From NCBI GenBank assembly GCA_001780825.1, contig MFIX01000154.1, forward strand, positions 1 through 18,470: a DNA stretch of 18,470 nucleotides. The letters run 5' to 3'. The notes under the pieces were generated by a model, which was not told where the DNA came from, did not search any database, and saw nothing but the letters and a program-made list of their open reading frames with translations. Below are positions 1 through 6,764 of this stretch, in pieces. The number at the start of each line of letters is the position of its first letter. Within the stretch, counting starts at the first letter, position 1. A program made the position numbers and the translations under genes. The DNA is from Candidatus Glassbacteria bacterium RIFCSPLOWO2_12_FULL_58_11. Its GTDB lineage: Bacteria; Gemmatimonadota; Glassbacteria; GWA2-58-10.

Positions 1-387
1 TACTTTCACATCCTTATACTGCATCATCGCGGCCTGGGGGACGCGGGTGGTAAACGGGTAGGCCGCAATTTCCGGCGCGGCATTGGTCAGCCGGCCGATT
101 ATCGAGGATTTGCCGGTGTTGGGCAGGCCGGCCAGGGCTACTTGTCCCGCCCCCTCCCGGGCAACTTTGAAGGAGTGCCCCTTGTGGGATTTCTGCGCCT
201 CCTTCTCTTTTTCTTCACGCAGTTTGGAGAGACGGCGCTTCAGGTCGCCCTGTAGATGATCCGTACCCTTATGCTTGGGTATAATCCTGAGCATTTCCTC
301 GAGGCAGGCGATCCTGTCCTCGGTGGTCCGGGCCTCCTTGAAGGCCTTTTCCGCGGCGAGGTATTGCGGCGTGAGGTTAGCCGGCAT
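1..387 (-). CDS. DRG/Obg-like TGS-type GTPase, N-terminal part (runs off the window)
   Basis: Only the first 129 residues are present; the frame is open to the left edge. The order is a conserved N-terminal helical leader (MPANLTPQYLAAEKAF..., residues 1-75, with the family-typical IPKHKGTD stretch at 36-43), then the start of a P-loop GTPase domain. G1/Walker A is GLPNTGKS at 87-94 and the switch I threonines lie in YPFTT at 110-114. This leader plus G domain is typical of the DRG (developmentally regulated GTP-binding) branch of Obg GTPases, which usually carry a C-terminal TGS domain and are linked to ribosome function. The TGS part lies outside the window. The ATG at 387 lies inside the upstream PHP gene (11-nt overlap), so the two are probably translationally coupled. 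AGGAG lies about 13 nt upstream. The family call is firm; the cellular role is not. Confidence 0.88.
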   Translation of the reverse strand, partial: MPANLTPQYLAAEKAFKEARTTEDRIACLEEMLRIIPKHKGTDHLQGDLKRRLSKLREEKEKEAQKSHKGHSFKVAREGAGQVALAGLPNTGKSSIIGRLTNAAPEIAAYPFTTRVPQAAMMQYKDVKV

Positions 388-1300
388 CGCGACTTTCTCT
401 CCTGGCGGGTTTGGGACGCTCCCTGATCCGGTCGGCGCACTCTCTCAGCCTGTCCAGCACATGTTCCCCGACACCGCAGGTACCGAGCTGACGGCCCTTC
501 TCGATGGAGTCGAACATGCGGCCGTGATAGTCGGTGCCGCCGGTGGGGATTAGATCGAGCTCCCGGCAAAGGCGATCCAGATACTCCCGGGTGGCGCTGT
601 CGTGTTTAGGCGTGGTGACCTCCAGCCCCTCGAGGCCGCAGCCTTTCAGGCGCTCTACCTCTGCCGGATCGGCCTGGCCCGGATGCGCCCAGACCGGCAC
701 TCCGCCCGCTTCGCGAATCAGCCGGACGGCCCCCGGAACATCGGTAAACGGCCGGGTGCGCGCAAACTCGCGGAAGAAGTTGACCAGGTAATCCGGGTCG
801 CCGAAAAACTCTATCGCCGAGGGGCTGTCAAACTGTATCTCGGGCAGGACTCCATTTTTGTGCATTAAATCCAGCAGGTGCGACATATTGGGAATTCCCT
901 CGCCGGTGCGGCACTCGAGCTCCTCGACTGTCACATTCAGCCCCTTCGGCCGCAGCCGCGAGAGTACGCCCTGCATGTGGGCTCGAGACAGTATTTTCAG
1001 ACCGGCCAGGTAACGGCTCAGCTCGTGCTCGCCTTCCTGCACGAAATAGCCCAAAATATGATAGCGGTCCAGGGTGGTCAGCTCCACCCCGTGAATGACC
1101 CGGAGGTCCTGCAGCGCACCCGCCTCGGCGGCCGCGGAAAGCGAAGCGGTGGTGTCGTGGTCGGTCACCGCGATCGCCCGCAGGCCCCGGCCTGCGGCCA
1201 GGTGGACTACTTCTGCGGGCCCGTATCCGCCATCCGAGGCAGTCGTGTGAACGTGCAGGTCGTATTTATATGCAGGCCCGGCCATGGGCGATTTATCCAT
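377..1300 (-). CDS. PHP-domain metal-dependent phosphoesterase
   Basis: A 307-residue protein of the PHP superfamily. Visible metal-site motifs: DLHVHTTASDGG (His16, His18, Asp23), VTDHDTT (Asp47, His48, Asp49), GVELTT (Glu73), VWAHPG (His206) and GGTDYHG (Asp257, His259). An inserted helical region sits between about residues 85 and 185, as in the TrpH/YciV group, whose studied members are 3',5'-nucleoside bisphosphate phosphatases or 5'-3' exonucleases (RNase AM). The exact substrate cannot be read from sequence. The frame stays open to a TTG at 1369, but that codon overlaps the -35 box of a consensus promoter, so translation should begin downstream at ATG 1300. ATG 1285 is a second candidate, just before the conserved YDLHVH. 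Neither has a clear Shine-Dalgarno site. The 3' end overlaps the GTPase gene by 11 nt, so the two form an operon. Confidence 0.85.
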   Translation of the reverse strand: MDKSPMAGPAYKYDLHVHTTASDGGYGPAEVVHLAAGRGLRAIAVTDHDTTASLSAAAEAGALQDLRVIHGVELTTLDRYHILGYFVQEGEHELSRYLAGLKILSRAHMQGVLSRLRPKGLNVTVEELECRTGEGIPNMSHLLDLMHKNGVLPEIQFDSPSAIEFFGDPDYLVNFFREFARTRPFTDVPGAVRLIREAGGVPVWAHPGQADPAEVERLKGCGLEGLEVTTPKHDSATREYLDRLCRELDLIPTGGTDYHGRMFDSIEKGRQLGTCGVGEHVLDRLRECADRIRERPKPARRESRDAG

Positions 1301-1303
1301 AAA

Positions 1304-1319
1304 AAAGACTATTGTCTTT
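1304..1319. repeat. Short inverted repeat in the PHP-gene leader
   Basis: AAAGAC (1304-1309) and GTCTTT (1314-1319) form a perfect 6-bp inverted repeat around a 4-nt loop, between the predicted transcription start and ATG 1300. It could be an operator or a small leader hairpin close to the start codon. It is AT-rich, so the hairpin would be weak. Function unknown. Confidence 0.35.
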
Positions 1320-1340
1320 CTAAATCCACGGGATTTTGTT

Positions 1341-1369
1341 ATTATATGCCCCGCCGCCCGGCCTGTCAA
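1341..1369 (-). promoter_or_regulatory. Perfect-consensus sigma70-type promoter for the PHP-GTPase operon
   Basis: Read on the minus strand, TTGACA (1369-1364) is followed by exactly 17 nt and TATAAT (1346-1341). Both hexamers match the housekeeping consensus at all six positions. Transcription would begin near 1334, giving a leader of about 34 nt before ATG 1300. The site rules out the longer TTG-started reading of the PHP gene. Confidence 0.75.
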
Positions 1370-1510
1370 CTTCCCCGGCGCTTAAGGCAGGCTGGCATGA
1401 TTTATTCTCGTAACCTTAGTAATTTTAAAACGTTATTGAATTTATAGTTTGATATTCCTTATTCAGTCCACACCCTTCCCTGATTACTGACTATTTCCCC
1501 GGCCTGAGAC

Positions 1511-3073
1511 ATGGAAAACCGATTTAGAGAAAAGCTGACCCGCAGCACTGATTTTGTCATCTCGGTGGAGCTGGTGCCTACCCGCGGCCTGATGCGCAAG
1601 GACTTCGAAGAGCTGATCTCATTCACTGAGGCGGCGGTCGAGTATGGGAAAATCGACGCTCTCAGCCTGACCGACAACCCAGGCGGAAACCCGCGCCTGG
1701 CCCCGGACGTCCTGGGGCTGGATATCCTCTACCGGGGCATGAGCCCCCTGGTCCACCTGACCTGCAAGGACCTCAACCGCAACGGCCTGGAAAGCCGGGC
1801 CTTCCAGCTAAACCGGATGGGCGTGGAAAATGTCCTGGCCCTGACAGGCGATTACCCGGTGGATGGCTATCAGGGTGTGGCCCGTCCCTCGTTCGATGTG
1901 GATTCGGTGGGCTTGCTCAACATGCTGCGCGAAATGAACCGTGGGCTCAAAGTGCCGCTGCCCAAGCCGGGCAAGTTCCAGGAGCTCGAGCCGACCAATT
2001 TTTTTATCGGCGCCAGTGTCAGCCCGTTCAAAAAGCAGCGCAGCGAACTGCTGGGCCAGTACCTTAAACTCGAGAAGAAGGCCGCCAACGGGGCCGCGTT
2101 CATTATCACCCAGCTCGGCTACGACATGCGCAAGTTCGATGAGCTGCTGCGCTACATGAGCGCGACTAATCTCCAGCTGCCGGTATTGGGCAATGTGTAT
2201 GTGCTCAATCGCTTCGTCTCGAAAATCATGAACCAGAACCAGGTCCCGGGGTGCGTCGTGACCGATGAGCTGCTCGAATTCATCAACCGTCACGCCGCCT
2301 CCGATGACAAGGGCAAGTCCGCCTTCCTCGAATTTGCCGCCAAGCAGGTGGCTGTCCTGCGCGGCCTGGGCTTCCGGGGAGCGCATATCGGCGGCTACGC
2401 CTTGAGCTTCGAAGACAAGCGACGGATCATCGATACGGCGGAGACAATCGCCAGTGACTGGCGCTCCTTCATAAAAGACCTTCTCTATCCGCAGAAAGAC
2501 GAGTTTTACTATTTCCGCGGGGACCCGGCCACCGGGCTCAGCGCGGATCAGCCGGGAAAATCCGGAGAAAACAAACGGCCCGGGCCGCGGGTCACTTTCG
2601 AGCTGATGAAATTCATCCACGAGCAGTTCTTCGAGCCCGGGACCAACTGGTTCAGGATCGCCAGGGGGGTCTGCCGCTGCATCGACAAAAGCCCGGAGGC
2701 GACCAAAGTCTTTCAGAAATTCGAAACGGGTGTCAAGTGGCTGACCAACAACTGCCAGGGCTGCGGCGACTGCTCGCTGGCCGAGCTGACTTTCCTCTGC
2801 CCGGAGGACGGCTGCCCTAAGGGCATGCGCAACGGGCCGTGCGGCGGCTCATTCGACGGGATCTGCGAGCGCAAGGACCGCAAGTGCTACTGGACCAGGG
2901 TGGTAAAGCGGATGGACAAAGAGGGCGGGCTGGATAAGCTGAAAGAGGCCAAACCGATTATTCCCAATGCGGCGCTTAAAGATACTTCCTCATGGCTGAA
3001 TTATTACCTGGGAAGGGACCACGCGGCGCTCGGAACCAACGATCCGGTGGAAGAGAAAAAAGGCAAGAAGTAG
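1511..3073 (+). CDS. metF: Methylenetetrahydrofolate reductase fused to MetV-like C-terminal domain
   Basis: A 520-residue protein; MetF itself is about 300 residues. Residues 1-330 are a MetF-type TIM barrel. They include VELVP with the expected acidic catalytic residue at Glu20, LTGDYP (111-116), FIGASVSPF (165-173) and FIITQLGYD (197-205). This domain interconverts 5,10-methylene- and 5-methyl-tetrahydrofolate on a flavin. Residues 360-465 form a cysteine-rich domain like the separate MetV subunit of acetogens (Pfam MTHFR_C). Cysteines are at 388, 390, 415, 418, 421, 430, 435, 444, 452 and 459, including the CQGCGDC cluster, and probably bind zinc or an iron-sulfur cluster. A 30-residue Gly/Lys/Pro-rich linker joins the two. 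The fusion suggests a reductant other than plain NAD(P)H, which is inference. The ATG has only a weak ribosome site; the N-terminus matches the family start. It is the only plus-strand gene and is divergent from the PHP gene. Confidence 0.92.
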   Translation: MENRFREKLTRSTDFVISVELVPTRGLMRKDFEELISFTEAAVEYGKIDALSLTDNPGGNPRLAPDVLGLDILYRGMSPLVHLTCKDLNRNGLESRAFQLNRMGVENVLALTGDYPVDGYQGVARPSFDVDSVGLLNMLREMNRGLKVPLPKPGKFQELEPTNFFIGASVSPFKKQRSELLGQYLKLEKKAANGAAFIITQLGYDMRKFDELLRYMSATNLQLPVLGNVYVLNRFVSKIMNQNQVPGCVVTDELLEFINRHAASDDKGKSAFLEFAAKQVAVLRGLGFRGAHIGGYALSFEDKRRIIDTAETIASDWRSFIKDLLYPQKDEFYYFRGDPATGLSADQPGKSGENKRPGPRVTFELMKFIHEQFFEPGTNWFRIARGVCRCIDKSPEATKVFQKFETGVKWLTNNCQGCGDCSLAELTFLCPEDGCPKGMRNGPCGGSFDGICERKDRKCYWTRVVKRMDKEGGLDKLKEAKPIIPNAALKDTSSWLNYYLGRDHAALGTNDPVEEKKGKK

Positions 3074-3095
3074 CGCCGGGCGAGGCGTGGAAATA

Positions 3096-3120
3096 GCCGG
3101 CAGCAGGCGCCGCTGCCGGC
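3096..3120. terminator. Hairpin between convergent metF and MFS genes, likely bidirectional terminator
   Basis: GCCGGCAGC (3096-3104) and GCTGCCGGC (3112-3120) make a perfect 9-bp GC-rich stem with a 7-nt loop. It lies 22 nt after the metF stop and 23 nt after the stop of the opposing transporter gene. This near-symmetric position suits a shared terminator, but neither strand has a T-tract, so termination may need Rho or another factor. Confidence 0.5.
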
Positions 3121-3143
3121 GGATAATCGTATCCCCGGGCTGC

Positions 3144-4334
3144 TCAGACATCCTTGAATTCGAGCTTGTGCAGCACCAGGAAAGGCAGGAAGCCGCAGAG
3201 GCTGGAAATCACGAAAAGCCAGGTGAGCCCCGCCGCCTCCATGACATAGCCGCCGATCGGCACTTTCGCCAGGTCCATCAGGTTCTTGACCGAGACTGCG
3301 AAAGCGAAGGCGAAAGTTTCGATCCCCCGCATTTTGCACATCGCCACCGCCACGGTGAGCAGGGCGATACCGCTGTAAGCGTTGAAAAAACCGCCAAAGA
3401 AATAAATCAGCCAGCCGTTCCATTCCGCGATCCCCAGGCAGGATATCTCCACCAGCGACCAGCCCACCAGCGATATGATGTACAGGGTTTTCATCGAAAG
3501 TATTTTTCGCAGCAGCGGGAACGTGAATATACCGGCAATGATCCCCGCGTAATAGAATGAGGTGATCCGGCCGAGGAATTCGCCGCCGAAGCGCTCCTCC
3601 AGGATAGGATCGAAATAAGTCGCCGTGTCCGCGCCCAGGGCGTAAAGAAACAACAGCATCAGGAACCAGCCGAAGGCGGGGTTGGCGAGCTGGCCGAACT
3701 TTTCCCGCAGGCTCCGCTTGTCTGTGGCGCTGCTCTGGCCTTGACTCTCCAGAACCGCTCCGCCCTCAGCCTCGCTCCCGGCTTTCATCCGGTAGATCAG
3801 CACCGGGACCAGGGCAACCAGGGAAAGCAGGGAAAAAATGTAGTAGATCTGGATGAAATCCAGGGCGCTGTCGCCGATCCGGCCGCCGGCCCAGTTGGCG
3901 CAAAGCATGCCACCGCCGAAACGGAACCCGTAAACCAGGCTCTGGATAAAACTCCGGTTCCGGGCCGTGCTCACCTCGACAATCATCCCGTCGATCAGGA
4001 CATCCAGGCAGGCAATGGCGAAGACTTTCAGACTGACCCCGGCCGTCATCTCGAGCTGGGTCTGGGCCCGGGCGATCAGCAGCCAGCCCCCAGCCGAACA
4101 GAGCAGACCGAACAGCAAAGCCCAGCGCTTGTTGAAGCCTTTCCAGGAATCGGCGATAAAGCCGATCAGCGGCTTGAGGAACACGAACCAGAGTCCACTG
4201 AGGAAAAGGATCTGGCCGATCTGGACCGGGGTAAAAGCGAGGATTTTCTTCAGGTAAACGTTGAGGATGAAGGAGACCTCGGTGATCCCCTCCACGAGAT
4301 AGATCGCGGCGAAAAGAAGATAGAGGCGGAGCAT
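3144..4334 (-). CDS. MFS transporter resembling folate-biopterin (BT1/FBT) transporters
   Basis: A 396-residue, highly hydrophobic protein with about 12 predicted membrane segments in two halves. They are split by a polar cytoplasmic loop at about residues 188-222 rich in Ser, Gln, Glu and Lys. KPLIGFIADS at 54-63, followed by a short basic loop, resembles the second-to-third helix signature of folate-biopterin transporters, but by eye this is only suggestive. A general MFS carrier is the safe call. ATG 4334 is preferred over the TTG two codons upstream because AAGGCGG lies about 8 nt before the ATG and only 2 nt before the TTG. It begins 16 nt after lpxA, so it is probably the last gene of the envelope operon. 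It ends facing metF, which adds circumstantial support for a folate-like substrate. Confidence 0.75.
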   Translation of the reverse strand: MLRLYLLFAAIYLVEGITEVSFILNVYLKKILAFTPVQIGQILFLSGLWFVFLKPLIGFIADSWKGFNKRWALLFGLLCSAGGWLLIARAQTQLEMTAGVSLKVFAIACLDVLIDGMIVEVSTARNRSFIQSLVYGFRFGGGMLCANWAGGRIGDSALDFIQIYYIFSLLSLVALVPVLIYRMKAGSEAEGGAVLESQGQSSATDKRSLREKFGQLANPAFGWFLMLLFLYALGADTATYFDPILEERFGGEFLGRITSFYYAGIIAGIFTFPLLRKILSMKTLYIISLVGWSLVEISCLGIAEWNGWLIYFFGGFFNAYSGIALLTVAVAMCKMRGIETFAFAFAVSVKNLMDLAKVPIGGYVMEAAGLTWLFVISSLCGFLPFLVLHKLEFKDV

Positions 4335-4350
4335 CGGCAAGGCCGCCTTG

Positions 4351-5121
4351 TCAGATTATTATACCGCGCTCGCTATGGGCAATGAAATCGGTGAATATTT
4401 TAATTTCCGGCAGTTGTTTGAGCTCGGTGCGGGCATGTTCGAGCGCCTGGGAGATATTGTACTGGCTGCGAAAAAAGATCTTGTAGGCCCGCTTGAGCTC
4501 CTGGCGGACCTCCTCGGAGAAACCCCTGCGCTGCAAGCCGACCGTATTGAGCCCGTTGAGCATGATCGGGTTGCCCACCGCCATCACATAAGGCGGCACA
4601 TCCTTGGGCACCCGGCTTCCGCCCCCGATAAAGCTGTGTACGCCGACCTGGACGAACTGGTGGATGGCGGTCATCCCGCTGACCTCGGCATGATCGCCGA
4701 TAGTGACATGGCCGGCCATGTTCACGGCATTGACCAGGATCACGTTATTGCCCACGACGCAATCGTGGGCCACGTGCGTATAAGCCATCAGGAAGCAGTC
4801 ATTGCCGACCCGGGTCGTGCCACCCTCGGTGGTGGCTCGGCTCAGTGTGGCGAATTCTCGGATCATCGTCCGGTCGCCGACCACCAGATAGGTGGTTTGA
4901 TTGGTGAACTTCAGATCCTGGCTGTCCGTGCCCAGCGAGGCGCTCTTCCAGATGGTGCATTCTTTACCGATCGTCGTGTTCTTGTAAATATAAACATGTG
5001 GACCAATTACAGTCCCGGCCTGGATCTTTACATTGGGGCCGATTACCGTATACGGCCCGATTTCGACACTATCCTCGATTTCCGCGGTCTTGTCGATAAC
5101 CGCCGTGGGATGAATTGCCAA
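4351..5121 (-). CDS. lpxA: UDP-N-acetylglucosamine acyltransferase LpxA
   Basis: A 256-residue protein (E. coli LpxA is 262) that transfers an R-3-hydroxyacyl chain from ACP to the 3-OH of UDP-GlcNAc, the first cytoplasmic step of lipid A synthesis. Hexapeptide repeats of the left-handed beta helix run from about residue 4 to 185 (AIHPTAVID, VEIGPYTVIGP, VTIGD). The catalytic His is in YTHVAHDCVVGN at about residue 119. VPPYVMAVGNP and the alpha-helical C-terminal domain are intact. The start is TTG at 5121, giving MAIHPTAVID, with GAGG at 5131-5134 nine nt upstream. The frame stays open upstream to 5277, but that extension overlaps the end of lpxC-fabZ and has no family similarity. It follows lpxC-fabZ by 118 nt and precedes the MFS gene by 16 nt. 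Confidence 0.95.
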   Translation of the reverse strand: MAIHPTAVIDKTAEIEDSVEIGPYTVIGPNVKIQAGTVIGPHVYIYKNTTIGKECTIWKSASLGTDSQDLKFTNQTTYLVVGDRTMIREFATLSRATTEGGTTRVGNDCFLMAYTHVAHDCVVGNNVILVNAVNMAGHVTIGDHAEVSGMTAIHQFVQVGVHSFIGGGSRVPKDVPPYVMAVGNPIMLNGLNTVGLQRRGFSEEVRQELKRAYKIFFRSQYNISQALEHARTELKQLPEIKIFTDFIAHSERGIII

Positions 5122-5130
5122 TTGATAAAA

Positions 5131-5134
5131 CCTC
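5131..5134 (-). promoter_or_regulatory. Ribosome binding site deciding the TTG start of lpxA
   Basis: GAGG on the minus strand lies nine nt before the TTG at 5121. With the conserved AIHPTAVID N-terminus, it fixes the start at this non-ATG codon. Confidence 0.6.
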
Positions 5135-5181
5135 GTGGTGTGTTTGATAATATTAATAACAAGAATCTGATACGGAGAAAT

Positions 5182-5194
5182 TGCATCGGATGCA
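5182..5194. repeat. 13-bp palindrome upstream of lpxA
   Basis: TGCATC and GATGCA flank a single central base within the 118-nt gap between lpxC-fabZ and lpxA. The spacing is too tight for an RNA hairpin, so if functional it is more likely a protein-binding site. No convincing promoter hexamers were recognised beside it. Confidence 0.3.
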
Positions 5195-5239
5195 GGTCGT
5201 ATTAATCCGCCGAGATTTACAGCCTTCAAACCTGCGGTG

Positions 5240-6604
5240 TCAGTCGTACTGCTCAGGCAGCTTTTCGCGGTCGACAATCATTGCGGTCATCTCGGCCTCC
5301 GCCACCAGCTCATCATCGACAAAACCGCAGCCTTTCATCTTACAGATATTGTGTCTGAATTTGATCATCTCCACTTTCATCCTGAGCTGATCGCCTGGAA
5401 ACACCGGCTTGCGGAACTTGATCTTGTCCAGGCTCATGAAATAGACGACCTTGTGTTCCGGGTCGGGCAAGCTGTTCATCACCAGGAGGCCGCCGGTCTG
5501 GCCCATCGCCTCGACGATCAGCACGCCGGGCATGATCGGGTGTCCCGGGAAGTGTCCCTGAAAGAACGGCTCGTTCATGGAAACGTTTTTGATCCCCACC
5601 ACCCGTTTTTCGGCCTCGAATTCGACGATCCGGTCCACCATCAGGAACGGGTAACGATGCGGCATCTTATCCATGATATGATTGATGCCCATCACCATCT
5701 GCCTGCCAGGCGGCGGAGCGGTTATCGCCTTTTCCCGGCCGGTCGAGACCTGGTTCCGCACATGACCCCCGTCATTCTCAATATGCTCGCGGATCTTGCG
5801 CACCAGATTGACATTCGACGGGTGGCCGCTCTTGAAGGATATAATATGCGCTTTCATCGGCATGCCGAGCAGATGAATATCGCCCAGCAGATCGAGAATC
5901 TTGTGGCGCACAGGTTCTTTGTTCGAGCGCAAGGGACTGGGGTTGAGGATTTTATCGTTGCCGAAAACCACTGCATTTTCCAGACTCCCGCCTTTAATCA
6001 GGCCGCATTTCTTCAGCTCTTCCACCTCATCCAGAAAAGTGAAAGTGCGCGCCTCGGCGATGAACTTGCGGAAGCTTTCGTTAGTGATATCGAGAGATTC
6101 GAACTGGCAGCCGACCATCGGGTTCTGGTACTCGATATGGAAACTGATCTTCAGCCGGTCATTGGGCAGCACGAGGAAATGCACGCCGTCTTCCTCGTAA
6201 CTCAGCGGCTTGGTAAGGATCGCCACCTTCCGCTCGGCGCTCTGCTCCTGGATTCCCGCCTCCTCGAGAGCTTTGACAAAGACGTTCGAGCTCCCGTCAC
6301 AGGCGGGAACCTCGTTGCCCTCCATCTCGATCAGCACGTTGTCAATGCCCGTTCCGGAGAGGGCGGCCAGCAGATGCTCCACGGTATGGATCTTAACGCC
6401 ATCCTTACCGATAGTGGTACCGCGCATGACGCTGTCCACATTATCGACGATTGCCTGGATCTGCGGATGGTTCTCGATATCCACGCGCTCGAAAACAACG
6501 CCTGTATTTTCCTCGGCAGGCTTGAAAGTAATCTTCGCGCTTTCGCCGGTATGAAGTCCAATGCCAGCGCAGCTTACCGGGCGAATAATGGTTCTCTGCT
6601 TCAT
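5240..6604 (-). CDS. lpxC-fabZ: Bifunctional LpxC deacetylase / FabZ dehydratase fusion
   Basis: A 454-residue fusion. Residues 1-300 are LpxC, the zinc-dependent UDP-3-O-acyl-GlcNAc deacetylase and committed step of lipid A synthesis. HTVEHLL has Glu76 and zinc His77; HKILDLLGD has zinc His234 and Asp238; SGHPSN has the catalytic His261. Residues 303-454 are FabZ, the 3-hydroxyacyl-ACP dehydratase of fatty acid elongation. MPHRYPF contains the active His316, FFQGHFPGHPIMPG is the hot-dog-fold signature, and GVLIVEAMGQ has the active Glu365. All catalytic residues are present, so both halves should work. The two domains draw on the same R-3-hydroxyacyl-ACP pool. This fusion is known in Bacteroidetes, Chlorobi and relatives. 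The ATG at 6604 has AGGGA about 8 nt upstream. It sits between lpxD and lpxA, where a lone fabZ lies in Proteobacteria. Confidence 0.96.
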   Translation of the reverse strand: MKQRTIIRPVSCAGIGLHTGESAKITFKPAEENTGVVFERVDIENHPQIQAIVDNVDSVMRGTTIGKDGVKIHTVEHLLAALSGTGIDNVLIEMEGNEVPACDGSSNVFVKALEEAGIQEQSAERKVAILTKPLSYEEDGVHFLVLPNDRLKISFHIEYQNPMVGCQFESLDITNESFRKFIAEARTFTFLDEVEELKKCGLIKGGSLENAVVFGNDKILNPSPLRSNKEPVRHKILDLLGDIHLLGMPMKAHIISFKSGHPSNVNLVRKIREHIENDGGHVRNQVSTGREKAITAPPPGRQMVMGINHIMDKMPHRYPFLMVDRIVEFEAEKRVVGIKNVSMNEPFFQGHFPGHPIMPGVLIVEAMGQTGGLLVMNSLPDPEHKVVYFMSLDKIKFRKPVFPGDQLRMKVEMIKFRHNICKMKGCGFVDDELVAEAEMTAMIVDREKLPEQYD

Positions 6605-6670
6605 AAGTTATTCCCTATCCTTTGTTCTCTTTAATATGCATTAGCTTGGACGAGCTTCATCCCCTCGCAA

Positions 6671-6696
6671 TTCCGGCCGGTGGCTCCGGGCCGGAA
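6671..6696. repeat. GC-rich stem-loop A between lpxD and lpxC-fabZ
   Basis: TTCCGGCC (6671-6678) and GGCCGGAA (6689-6696) form a perfect 8-bp stem with a 10-nt loop in the 160-nt lpxD-lpxC gap. No T-tract follows. It could be an attenuator or an mRNA-stabilising or processing hairpin. Confidence 0.4.
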
Positions 6697-6708
6697 CGCA
6701 GGCCGCTC

Positions 6709-6731
6709 CCGGTTCAAGGGTTCCGAACCGG
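6709..6731. repeat. GC-rich stem-loop B between lpxD and lpxC-fabZ
   Basis: CCGGTTC (6709-6715) and GAACCGG (6725-6731) form a 7-bp stem with a 9-nt loop, 12 nt from stem-loop A and about 33 nt after the lpxD stop. The pair may set the relative expression of lpxD and the downstream lpxC-fabZ. Confidence 0.4.
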
Positions 6732-6764
6732 CCGGCCCGCCCTCGCGGTTGAAGTGCTCCGGTA

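Noticed and set aside
1301..1369. Extended PHP protein starting at TTG 1369
   Set aside because: The codon overlaps the -35 box of a perfect promoter and the added residues lack PHP similarity.
1370..1510. Riboswitch or clear promoter for metF
   Set aside because: The region is AT-rich, but no SAM or cobalamin riboswitch core and no well-spaced -35/-10 pair was recognised on the plus strand.
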